Below are positions 24,430 to 36,300 of a stretch of 64,000 nt of DNA, one piece after another. The notes below the pieces were generated by a model. The model did not search any database and had not been told where the DNA came from. It saw only the letters and a list, made by a program, of their open reading frames with translations. The DNA comes from Petrosia ficiformis (lineage: Eukaryota; Porifera; Demospongiae; Haplosclerida; Petrosiidae): positions 20,624,548 to 20,688,547 of the forward strand of contig OX345636.1 of the NCBI GenBank assembly GCA_947044365.1. Reading direction: 5' to 3'. Made by a program: the position numbers and the translations under genes. Every line of letters starts with the position of its first letter. Position 1 is the first letter of the stretch.

Positions 24430-25690
24430 TGTTTTTTTTTTTGTTTTTTTTCCAGGGAAATTTTGGTCCTATATGGTTCAACCTATCCCACCACCGACGT
24501 AACTCCAGTAGGGAACCAGCAGCAGCCGAATCGTCTGCGTACCACACCTGGCGAGCTGTACTATAAAGGTGTCTAATAAGGGGAACCACTCCGATTGCAA
24601 ACATAGGCATAGCCAGAGGGTCCTCTTGTGTGGTACCCTCCCTTGACCAAATTACTTCACTGTCAATAAAAAAAAAGAAAGTCAGATCTGTATGTATTTA
24701 TCAAAATGTTGGACAGTGATGGACAAAGATGGTGTGTATTTATCAGAGCAAGATCTCGATTTAAGCTATTAAATGCATTGCTAGCATCTGCTAACAATAT
24801 TCCCTGTGTATCTTCTACCTGAAACATAGACCTGACAGCATGAACGGCTGCCTCCCACCCAGCAAACTGACCTCCACAGAGTTAGATAGAGCCTGCAGCC
24901 TCCTGAATATCGAAGCTAATGACAGACAGAACTGCCTTCCCAACAATCCTTCTACAGACTTCCCCCACTCCTATAGGTCTGACGCCCAGTCTCTTGTTCA
25001 GGGCTATGAGTCTCCCAGCAACAAATGCTTCAAGCCCTTTAGGGTCAACTAGAGTGGTACAAAGTTTTCTCACCACAGAAGCTGAAGAGATCATCAGAGG
25101 ACCTCTGAAAAGAACCACAATATCTTCTCCAATCTTCTAGCATCAGCAAATGATGGACCAGCAGCCCCTGACGTCCGTGTAGCTACTTTCCTAATAAGTG
25201 CACCCGTTATTTTATTAAATATCACTGGATGGAAGGAATCCTGGCAGAGATTATTATCAACGATCATAGATGGATCTGCCGGAATTTTAGAAGGATGCTT
25301 ACTAAAACGTCCTTAACTGTACGCCCTTCTCCACACAAATCCTTTAAGCCCAAGACTCCAGAATCCTGCTCACTACCCAGAAATCTTAGAACTAACTTCA
25401 CATCTCCTCTCATCATCTTCTTAGCAAACACATTAGCTCTTCGTTCCTCCCTTCTAGCTGTGGACCCTTTTGAGGTGAGATGTTGCTGAATTGATTTTCC
25501 CTACTTAAAGCAGATTGAAAATCTGCCCATTCTTCCATAAACTCAAACGTTTCTCCAAACATTTTTTGTTCTCTTTTGACTTCGATTGAGAGTGTGGGCG
25601 TTGAAGAAGTAAGGGTGGCATCACTAGAGCAGCTTTAAGTGCCACACACTCCATTGCAGCATCGTTCGCATACCCCTTAATACACATAAT
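24430..25690 (-). pseudogene. Disabled reverse transcriptase of a non-LTR-type retroelement
   Basis: Read leftward, fragments in order match the reverse transcriptase family found in cnidarian and sponge retroelements: LLLQRPHSQSKSK (25687-25505), ANVFAKKMMRGDVKLVLRFL (to about 25310), KIPADPSM, ALIRKVATRTSGAAGPSFADARRLE, LVDPKGLEAFVAGRLIALNK (25118-24882), LLADASNAFNSLNR (motif A), TTQEDPLAMPMFAIGV and QVWYADDSAAAG (catalytic YADD). It is dead: frameshifts are visible near 25310, 25125 and the ten-T run near 24672, and there is an in-frame stop after QEAAGSI near 24880. It ends at about 24450 in an A-rich stretch on the - strand. No endonuclease or integrase part is seen. The family name is uncertain. 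Confidence 0.75.
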
Positions 25691-26528
25691 GGAGCAACTT
25701 TTTCATGTCAAGAACCAGATGAATTCTAGGAGCAGTGAGAACATTCAAAAAGAATCTGCCTACAGTTATTATCAACTTTCAAAACACATCAATCTCAATC
25801 TATTCATCCTAAGATCACACAAGCACTGTAATGAAACAACCTTTTCATTTCTATATAAGAACTGGATGTAGAATTCTAAGGGGAGTAGGAATGTTCAATA
25901 GGAATCTGATGCAGTTATTATCAACTATCAAAACACATAATCTGTTCACGGATCAATCTCATAAGATCACACTAGTACTGTAATAGTTGAGCTTCCACTG
26001 TACTCTACTACACTTCTAATTAGACTTACTCTAATTCAAAGTCAGAATTAATTTGTTTCAAAAACAATCACTTAAATTTTCTCAAGTCATCAAACTGCAA
26101 CTTAAACTCTATCAAACTTGAATACTCAACAATCACCACAATTAAATATTAACTCAAATCTTTCTACTTTTTATTCATTTTCATTGCTAATATGTAAAGT
26201 TTTGTAGTTTATTAAAACACAATTCGTTTTAATAATCTTCTAATACTCATTTAATAATACCATATTTATAGTCATCACTAAAAGGAGTTTTCTTGTAAGC
26301 ATTGTAGTGTACACATATCATTATCCATCTGATAAATAACTAGTTTAGAATCCAAAGTACTCTCCAATTCATTGAAATGTTTGCCTTTATAATATACTAG
26401 CTTGGTCATATAATCTAAAAAATAGCAATAAGCATTCACCACCATAGAAACCTTCATTGTACATACATAGTAGCACCACCACCATAGAAATCTTCATGAA
26501 ACCTTATTATTATTATACATAGTAGCAC
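25691..26528. other. AT-rich stretch between retroelement and satellite
   Basis: Includes a short repeated piece (AGGAGCAGTGAGAACATTCA...CAGTTATTATCAACTTTC at 25727 and a close copy at 25880). No gene or RNA seen. Confidence 0.5.
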
Positions 26529-28676
26529 CAGATCAGTTACCAGATCTTTCCCTAAATCGGTTACCAGATCGGTCACCAGATTGGTCACCAGATTGGTTAC
26601 CAGATCAGTTATCAGATCGGTGACTAAATCGGTCACCAGATCGGTGACTAAATCAGTTACCAGATTGGTTACCAGATCAGTTACCAGATTGATTAACAGA
26701 TTGATTACTAAATCAGTTACCAGATCGGTTACCAGATTGGTCACCAGATCACTTACCAGATTGGTCACTAAATCAGTTACCAGATCGGTTACCAGATCGG
26801 TTACCAGATCAGTGACCAGATCGGTTACCAGATCAGTTACCAGATCGGTTACCAGATCAGTTACCAGATCGACTACCAGATCGATCACTAAATCAGTTAC
26901 CAGATCGATTACTAGATCGATCACTAAATCGGTTACCAGATCAGTTACCAGATGGGTCACCAGATCGATCACTAAATCAGTTACCAGATCGGTTACCAGA
27001 TTGGTCACCAGATCACTTACCAGATCGGTCACTAAATCAGTTACCAGATCGATTACCAGATCGGTTACCAGATCAGTTACCAGATTGGTTACCAGATCAG
27101 TTACCAGATCGACTACCAGATCGATCACTAAATCGGTTACCAGATTGATTACCAGATCGGTGACTAAATCAGTTACCAGATCGAACACTAAATCGGTTAC
27201 CAGATCCATTACCAGATCGGTTACTAAATTGGTTACCACATCGGTGACTAAATCGATCACTAAATCAGTTACCAGATCGGTTACCAGATCAGTTACCAGA
27301 TCGATTACCAGATCGATCACTAAATCGGTTACCAGATCGATTACCAGATCGGTCACCAGATCGGTGACTAAATCAGTTACCACCAGATCAGTTACCAGAT
27401 TGATTACCAGATTGATCACTAAATCAGTTACCAGATCGGTTACCAGATTGGTCACCAGATCACTTACCAGATTGGTCACTAAATCAGTTACCAGATCAGT
27501 TACCAGATCGGTTACCAGATCAGTTACCAGATCGGTTACCAGATCAGTTACCAGATCGGTTACCAGATCAGTTACCAGATCGACTACCAGATCGATCACT
27601 AAATCAGTTACCAGATCGATTACTAGATCGATCACTAAATCGGTTACCACATCAGTTACCAGATGGGTCACCAGATCGATCACTAAATCAGTTACCAGAT
27701 CGGTTACCAGATTGGTCACCAGATCACTTATCAGATCGGTCACTAAATCAGTTACCAGATCAGTTACCAGATCAGTTACCAGATCGGTTACCAGATCAGT
27801 TACCAGATCGACTACCAGATCGGTTACCAGATTTATTACCAGATCGGTGACTAAATCAGTTACCAGATCGATCACTAAATCGGTTACCAGATCCGTTACC
27901 AGATCGGTTACCAGATCAATCACCAGATCGGTTACCAGATTGATTACCAGATCGGTGACTAAATCAGTCGATCACTAAATCGGTTACCAGATCCATTACC
28001 AGATCGATTACCAGATCAATCACCAGATCGGTTACCAGATCAGTTATCAGATCGGTGACTAAATTGGTTACCACATCGGTGACTAAATCGATCACTAAAT
28101 CAGTTACCAGATCGGTTACCAGATCAGTTACCAGATCGGTTACCAGATCAGTTACCAGATCGACTACCAGATTGATCACTAAATCGGTTACCAGATCGAT
28201 TACCAGATCGGTTACCAGATCAGTCACCAGATCGATCACTAAATCGGTTACCGGATCGGTTATCAGATCAATCACCAGATCGGTTACCAGATCAGTCACC
28301 AGATCGGTCACTAAATCAGTTACCAGATCAGTTACCAGATCGGTTACCAGATCAGTTACCAGATTGGTTACCAGATCAGTTACCAGATCGACTACCAGAT
28401 CGATCACTAAATTGGTTACCAGATTGATTACCAGATCGGTGACTAAATCAGTTACCAGATCGAACACTAAATCGGTTACCAGATCGGTTACCAGATCAGT
28501 CACCAGATTGATTACCAGATCGGTTACCAGATCGATCACCAAATCGGTTACCAGATCAGTTATCAGATCGGTGACTAAATCGGTTACCACATCGGTGACT
28601 AAATCGATCACTAAATCGATCACCAAATCAGTTACCAGATCGATCACTAAATCGGTTACCAGATCGGTTACCAGAT
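26529..28676. repeat. 12-bp satellite array, about 179 units, open on both strands
   Basis: Units are variants of GGTTACCAGATC, AGTTACCAGATC and GATCACTAAATC. Because the unit is a multiple of three and lacks stops, the - strand reads (V/I)TDLVTDL and the + strand (V/I)TRSVTKS for hundreds of codons; a frame break lies near 27963. Higher-order copying is visible: the block with two adjacent AGATTGATTA units near 26690 recurs near 27400, about 710 bp on. There is no non-repetitive domain, splice context or start region, so I treat this as satellite rather than a gene. Confidence 0.9.
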
Positions 28677-28680
28677 GCGT

Positions 28681-28797
28681 TTTATACGTAGTTAATTAAG
28701 GAAGTTACGTAATTTCGGGGGCTCGGTCAATTAATGGGTGTGACGTTGCGCGTAAAAGAACGCGCGCTCGAGCTCTACGCTACAGACCATGCACCAC
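28681..28797 (-). mobile_element. Family H fragment (leftward)
   Basis: Contains the complement of the family H core: TTAAGGAAGTTACG, GGGGGCTCGGTCAATTAATG and GCGCGTAAAAGAACGCGCGC. It adjoins the 12-bp satellite end and a longer H copy. Confidence 0.65.
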
Positions 28798-28799
28798 AA

Positions 28800-30105
28800 A
28801 GCGGGATACTTTTAATGTCCCGTAGGGCCATCCCTATAATTGCTTTCCACGGGGTTTAATGTATATTATAATTATTATAATTATATGTTTGTGTCACTTG
28901 CGCGACTATGCGTTGTATACGTAGTTAAGGAAGTTGCGTCATTCCCGGTCCCGGGGGCTCGGTCAATTAATGGGCGTGGCGCGTATAAGAACGTGCGTTA
29001 GAGCATAGATTATATAGACTACGTATAAGGGATTGGAAACGGCGCACGTGATCCCATAGTATCAATGTATAAGTCTGTGACGCACTCCGTGTCCCCAGAA
29101 ATCAATTAAATTTTATTACTTGGTGGTAAGGACTGATCACCGAAAAAACACTATTCCTTGCTGAAACTAGACAATTTAGATGTTTTTTATTGATATAAAT
29201 GCTGCTATTGTATCGTTTTAACATCTCAATTGCTAAAACATTAGCAACAAATCATGTACGATGTTAAAAACTATTGTTTTTTAGTACATATCATAACAAA
29301 AACGGGTTTTGGGACTCTTACTTCTTTTAATAACAGTTCTATTGCAATATTCCCACTTAAGTTTTGTTACTCAATAAAAATACATGGGTTTAAAACAAAT
29401 ATAGAGAAAAAAGTTACCGTTTAGATGTAGAAAATCCAGTTGAAACGGTTACGAGGTACTTGCACTTTGGGGACTCTAAGCAGTGTGGTAGGTCATATAG
29501 TTCAACACTGCAGTTTTCTAGCTGAAGGTACAGCACTCCTATGTTGGTTGGTGATATTATCAATTAGTTTAACAAAAGTGTTCTTTAATAATACACGATT
29601 TAAAACAAGTTCTTTACTAGTCTTGCATGCATAGCGCATTGTCTTTAGAGGGGAGGGGCTAATAGGGTAATACACAGTGGGGTAACGGAGTGTACGGAAA
29701 TGCGTGGGCGTTTCCAATCCCTTATACGTAGTCTATACAATCTATGGTTAGAGGCTCTTCGAGCTACAGACAAGCCAGGAAGATTCAGAAACTGCTAATA
29801 ACTGTTCCATATAGCAGAGAAACAGTATAAATATTATGCAAGAATCTTTAACAAGTAAGTATAATAAGTTGTTAAGTTTCAGATTTGAGTAAATCATCAT
29901 TTAGAACCTTGTAGGAATACTTCAGTCAGTTCATCAAAGATCTGTGTACTTAGACTGCAATCAGGCTTACACTTACTTCTTCAGGCCCCAGTTTTCGAGT
30001 ACACAGAAAGGTAGAGACACTAGTGCCATCAGCAATGCTTATACATAGTCATCACCAAGCAAATATAGGGATGTTTTTTTTCTCTATATACACTTGTTTT
30101 TCTAA
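28800..30105 (-). mobile_element. Family H copy (leftward), split by a nested transposon
   Basis: On the - strand it begins AACAAGTGTATATAGAGAAA near 30105 and ends near 28815 with the GGCCCTACGGGAC hairpin region and a TTAAACCCCGTGGAAAGC block. Its 5' part (29754-30105) matches 35361-35700. A separate 743-bp inverted-repeat element (29004-29746) interrupts it. This copy sits directly upstream of the TTLL gene. Confidence 0.7.
29004..29746. mobile_element. 743-bp non-autonomous DNA transposon nested in family H
   Basis: The long terminal inverted repeats (about 40 bp) begin CATAGATTATATAGACTACG on the left and end GTCTATACAATCTATG on the right, with GGGATTGGAAACG facing CGTTTCCAATCCC. It is flanked by GTTAGAG at 28997-29003 and 29747-29753, a 7-bp (possibly 8-bp imperfect) target duplication. 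The inside shows no transposase. Similar TSD length suggests a hAT relative, but the TIR is not one I recognise. Confidence 0.65.
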
Positions 30106-30239
30106 AAAATCATTAAATTTTAATAACTATTAATTAAGTCTATTGTATGAGACAACATGAAGAGGATTTTAAAATAAAAGGTGCAGACAAGATATTATGG
30201 GACAGATATTATTGTCAAGTAATAGCGTCCAAACACCTC

Positions 30240-30360
30240 CATTTTGGAAGAGATTCTGAGCGATACGTCGGCAGCGCGAGAGTAGACGAGGATTAATCAT
30301 TAATTGCACGAGGCTCTTGGCCGTAGACAAAGGGGTGGGTGGATTTGAATTGTCAGGAGG
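30240..30360 (+). promoter_or_regulatory. Probable promoter-proximal region and 5' UTR of the TTLL gene
   Basis: This stretch just upstream of the ATG is richer in G+C and CpG (GATACGTCGGCAGCGCGAG) than its surroundings and carries no recognised repeat, which suits a transcription start region. No clear TATA box is seen. It follows directly on the leftward mobile-element copy ending near 30105, so that element forms the distal promoter. Confidence 0.4.
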
Positions 30361-33300
30361 ATGCCTGCTATGGCCAAACTGTATAGAATTAAGAACATGT
30401 GGTGTGTGTTTTTGATGTCAGTTATGCTATTTGTTTCAAGTCTCCTAAACTTCATTACAACTTACAATACAGTGTCAGTGTGTATGGATGTAACTCCCAG
30501 AATTTCCCAGTTTGGAAGACTAACTTCATCTAGCCATTCAAAGCTAACTAGTTTCTTTCATAGAACCATGAAAGAACCATTTGAACAGTATTCAAATGCA
30601 CTGGATTGTAGCTTGATCAAAGACGAGATTATTAGATATGTTTGTGAGGTCGAAGCATTCTCTGTGTTCTACTCTTCTCATGCACACCCAACAGTGGTAG
30701 CTAAAGACTTATCCATTCTTCGTTATTATGCCCAAAGAGATTTACAAGGTTTGACACTTGCTTATAAAAACATTAGCTTTGATGTATTTGAACATTCGTT
30801 CAGACAAGCAGTGAAACTATCAGATTTGTCTGTTCTACTGTGTTTAGGTATTGTATCACAAGATAAACATTGTTTAAAGCCTTCCTCATACAAGACTTTG
30901 TCTCAAGGTCATCGCATTAATCAGATTCATTTATTAAGAGATATACTTTGGAGAAAAGATGCTTTCTGTTACACTTTGAGAGAGGCAGTTCATGGTTACA
31001 AAGGATGGAGCAATTTTACCTTCCCTTGTTGGGTTCTTCCAGATGATAAAGATTTGCTAGAGAAACAGATGACTCTCTCAAAAGGTAATTACATAGTTAA
31101 ACCAGCATTTCGAGGAGAAGGTCATGGAATTTTTGTTGTGGATTCATTCGAAGAAATCAATCGGCCAACTATAGAAAATTATGTAATCCAGCCTTTCTTG
31201 AGCAATCCACTTTTAGTGAAGAGTAAGAAATTTGATTTCAGAACTTATGTATTGGTGACATCTATATTACCTCCAAGGATATACATATATAAAGATGGCC
31301 TTGTTAGATTTGCTTCTAGGAAGTATGATCACAATGTAACAAAAGGTGGCACACAACAACAATATTTAACTAATACATCTGTTGGTAAGAAATATACTCA
31401 GTTAGCTAATTTGACATGGACTTACAATAAACTTGCAGTTTATTTGGAAAAGAAGAAAATAAATGCTACTAAAGTGTTTGATTCAGTACATAATGCAATA
31501 ACACGAACTATATTGGCTTCTGAATTTAGATTTCTCAGTGATAGCAAGTGAGTATTATTAAATTTATAATTATAAGTTTTTGTGTTGTTTCAGTATGGCA
31601 ATAATGGCCACTTTTAGCTATAGTTGTAGTAAGTCTTGTCCCCAGCCACCCATGTTAAGTGTGTGGGTGTGCTGGGAACGAGACTAAGTTATAGTATGGG
31701 CAGTTTCTCAACATTTAACTATATTAGGCATACTAAAAGGGTTTTAGTTTAGTTAACTAACTGAAAGTGCCAATTATTGGCCAACAGTTGGTGATAGTTA
31801 TTGTAGTAAACCTGGAATGTTGAAGTACCCATGTATATACAAGTACTGGTATGCTGTTCTAATAGTTTAATTACATGTATACACTGTGACTAATGGACTG
31901 GTACTGGAATCATCAAACGTTTTCCTGTCAAAAGATGAAGCACCTTTGGTGCGTGGCCTCGCCGCTGTAGTTTAAGGATAGGTTGCAATTGCAACAATTA
32001 AATAAATGAGATGCAAGAGAGAAAGTAACAAACTTAAATTTGAATTTGTTGTTTATATAAAGTTGAAAGTTGGTTGAGAAGGTTTTTTGTGGCTAGACTG
32101 GCTAAGATTATTTCTGATAAATATAAAAACACATGGAAGATGACTAAGAACGATTCTCCATCAGCTATACTACTTTGAACTAGTATAATAACTATATTGC
32201 TTACAGTCAAATTACATAATATACTTTTCCAACAATTATTCATTACCTCATTCATTACCAAAATATCTATGCCACAACTGTCAGTTACTAAAAATAATTA
32301 TTCTATAATGAATTGTACATTGTTACAACTACAATGAGCAAAAGCATTGAACTTACAGTTCAAATAGTCCAACAAAAGTTGAATAATAGCGACCAGTTCA
32401 GAAACGAAAGTATTGCTCTAAACTGACCTCCACGTTTGATCTCACGTGATCACATTGGGTGTGGCTGAGGGTGTGGGTTATTGCAAGTAAATGGCAGAAA
32501 CTGGAGAGCTTACAGAGATAGAATGTATGAGTCTGTAACTTGCTAAAATAATGTCTGTGGCAAATCTCTTTTCAATACGATTTTGATAAACATCTTTCTC
32601 TACTCTATCAAGTCTTTAAATCGACGCTTAAAGCATCTGGCTAGGATCTGTAGTGATTTTAGCATTTTCCATTCTAAGTAACTTTTCATACAGTTTACTT
32701 CGTTATAAAAACAACAGAGCAACAGAAGACCATGTTTTTGAACAGATCAGAAAGTTTGGCGGCTGTAGGAGGTATGCGTTTGAAGTTATAACTGTTCAAA
32801 GTAAAAAAAGTTGGGAAGGAATGAATGAATAACTTGCTAAAACAATGTCTGCGGCAAATCTCTTTTCAATACTATTTTGATAAACTTCTTTCTCTACTCT
32901 ATCAAGTCTTTAAATTGACGCTTAAATTAAAAAAGTTGGGACAGAATGAATGAATGAATGAATGAATGACAGAATGACAACCAAAGTGCTAAGACTCACA
33001 CGCGTAGGCGTGGCGAGCCAATGATCCTCAGTTGTATACATGTAGGAGCACCATCCTTGATAGTTGTGTTTAGGATTTATAATACCTACATAATAACAGC
33101 TTTCTGCCTATAGGACTTTGAGTGGTAGTCAGTTACATTTCATGAATAAAGTATTTTCTACCACACTTCACATTAGTAATGCACTGATAACAGATTTTAC
33201 TGATATTCTGATAAACCGATAATTACTTTAATATGTACTGATAACTGATACTGATCCAATATTAGATCTATATACCTTCTAGTTTCTGATTCTTTTAATG

Positions 33301-36300
33301 AAAATGAGCATTTTGTCAATTTTGAGTATCATAAAAGTGATTAATGATGCTATAATCACAATAAGTGTTCAGAACTTTAGTTTGGAATGCCCAACAATCT
33401 TTTTACCTGCACAATTTTCATATAATAGTCTTTCCCGTTCTTTTTGTGTATGTCAAATTTCTTCATTATTGAGTTACAGTATAATCCTGTATTATTACCT
33501 TATTACATATGAAGTCATCACATCATACTCTTGAGGAAACTGTGAATGTGAATAGAATATAGTACGCTTATTATAATATTGGTTTCATCTTTCAGAAATA
33601 GCCGATACTTGTACTTGAATTAAAGGCCGATGATGACCAATACCCATTTACCGATCCAATCCACGTCCCTATCTTTATTGTAGGGTTGGATAATATTGAA
33701 ACTAAGTTTTGTGATTATTGCCTAAAGGTGACTGACGATCATTGCGACTGCTTATTGATACTGTGTTGATTTTTAAAAAATGACAATTCTTTGAGAGCGT
33801 ATGAGTCAAGATTAAGTGTTATAGTGTTTTCAACTGCATCTATTTTAACATTTTTGCATCTATCATTTCATTGCAGCAAGATGACATTTTGCCATTGCAA
33901 TAATATTGGGATACCAAAATCATGTGATACGATTTGCAATATATTGTCCAACCCTACTTCATTGCAAATTTCTGGCTAAAAAACTGATAATCGAGTCTCC
34001 CTGTGATCATTTTCATTTTTATAGTTATTGTTATCAGTTATTAGTTATTATAGTTATCGGTTCTGCTATAACTATATATATTTAGGTTCACTGTTTTAAC
34101 AGCTCGTTGAAAATTTATTAACAGTTACACAATCACATATTAATTATAGACAAAAGAAAAGAATCTACAAATTACAAACTTCTAGCATAACAAAAGAATA
34201 TTCAAGTTTGCGATGTGTATTAAATTGATTATCTACTAATTGTGATTAATCATCATTGTAAGAGAACCTAAAAAATCATTTGGACATGTGTAGTATTTGT
34301 TCATGTGGTTCATTATGTATGGTTGTTGAAGCAACTCAACAAGAATTGGAATTGGCATTTAGATGTAGTAATATCTAATTATACAACTGTAAATGCATAT
34401 CTGTTATGTTTTATACTAAATTACTAAATGACACCTAAGTTGAATTTACTAGTGTTGTTTTAGTTCTATCGGTATTAAAACTAAAAGCCACTTTTAGTAC
34501 CACTTTTCAATTTTAGTTCTCGGAACTAAAATTATAACGAAAAAGTTTTTGAAACTCAGACCCAGAACTAAATCATAACTAATACAATTTTTGGATTGTG
34601 AACTAGAACTAGAACAGAACTAAAATGAAAATATTAGTTCAAAACATAGAGCTAAAAAGTATACAACAGATATCACATTTTCACTTCATTGATCATTACT
34701 TAACAGCTGTATCTGCTTCGTAGAAACAAGAAGAACATTATTATGTAATAGTAGTTTCACTAGTTTGATCATTCAAAAGTTTAATTTCATTTATTTCATT
34801 CTGAGTTATCAAGAACAAATCAAAAACCAGGAACAGAATCTAAAACAGATTTTTCAGGTTGGTACTAAAACTATAACAAACTCAATAGGATTTTCAAACT
34901 CTGAACTATAACTAAAATCATAACTAAAACAAGTGTATATAGAGAAAAAAACATCCCTATGATTGCTTTACAAAATTAAGTGAAGACAAAAGTATCCCTA
35001 TGACTGCTTTGTGGTGTCCAGCATTCAGTAATCATGGCTGACTTTATTAGCCTAAAGCACAACTGCTTATTATAGTTATTATTTTGATTATCTACTCTCC
35101 TGACCTTTCAAAGGACCTTGTAGAACTTTAGGAATATATTTCAGGCAGAATAGCTAGCTACTAGTTCCAGTTTCTACGTAAGCTACTTAGCTACAGGCAG
35201 CTTTCTTTCTGCTGGTCTGTAGACTCGTGTAGAGCTCGAGCGCGCGTTCTTTTACGCGCCACACCCATTAATTGACCGAGCCCCCGGGAATGACGCAACT
35301 TCCTTAACTACGTATACAACGCATACTCGCGCAAGTGGAGTTAGTGGACACAAGAAAAAAAAACAAGTGTATATAGAGAAAAAAACATCCCTATATTTGC
35401 TTTGTGATGACTATGTATTAAGCATTGCTGATGGCACTAGTGTCTCTACCTTTCTGTGTACTCCTGAAGACGTAAGTGTAAGCCTAATTGCAGTCTAAAT
35501 ACACAGATGTCTGATGAACTGACTGAGGTTCTCCTTCAAGGTTCTAAATGATGACTTCCTCGTGTCTGAAACTCAACAGCTTATCATACTTACTTGTTAA
35601 AGATTCTTGCATAATATCTATACTGTTTCTCTGCTATATACAACAGTTATTAGCAGTTTTACATCCTTTCTGAATCTTCCTGGCTGGTCTGTAGCTCAAA
35701 CGCGCGTTCTTTTACGCGCCACGCCCATTAATTGACCGAGCCCCCGGGAATGACGCAACTTCCTTAACTACATATACAACGCATAGTCGCGCAAGTGACA
35801 CAAGAATATATATATAATATTATATATATATATATACATTAAACCCCGTGGAAAGCAATTATAGGGATGGCCCTACGGGCCATAAAAATATATATATATA
35901 GTTCGAACCCGTGGGAAAGCAATCATAGGGATGGCCCTACGGGCCATAACAACATTTAATACTAAAACAACACTAGAATTTACCCCTAGATTTCAAACTA
36001 AATTTACTTCATCATGCAATGACATCTTAGCTGCAAGCCTTCTGAGGCCCCAGAAGCCACTCGAAGCAACCTCATTGGGCCTAAATTTAAAAACCTTCCT
36101 GGGGAACGGAACAAACAACACGCCCCCATGGAGTAGTGTGCTTTGCTTGGTCAATTTTTTCCTCTCTCTAACAAAACATTATGTCTGAAACCCTGATTGT
36201 AAATCAAATTTGAATTACTAATTTACTGTGATTATATACACTAGACTTCATTTGCAAATTTCATTTCAGTGCAATGTGACAGTCAAGTAACTGTGATGCT

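Noticed and set aside
24840..25489. Three + strand frames of 70-86 codons
   Set aside because: They are antisense shadows of the - strand reverse transcriptase remnant.
26454..28699. Long open frames of 489, 465, 227 and 214 codons as proteins
   Set aside because: They lie on both strands of one 12-bp satellite and contain only the repeat. No unique domain, promoter or splice context supports translation.
31549..31551. TTLL protein ending at the in-frame TGA after residue 396
   Set aside because: The TGA overlaps a consensus GTGAGT donor, and the next two exons supply the essential Glu/Asn metal-binding end of the ATP-grasp domain in the right phase.
33791..33979. 62-codon frame as a small gene
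   Set aside because: Lies within a hAT-like MITE and extends past its end.
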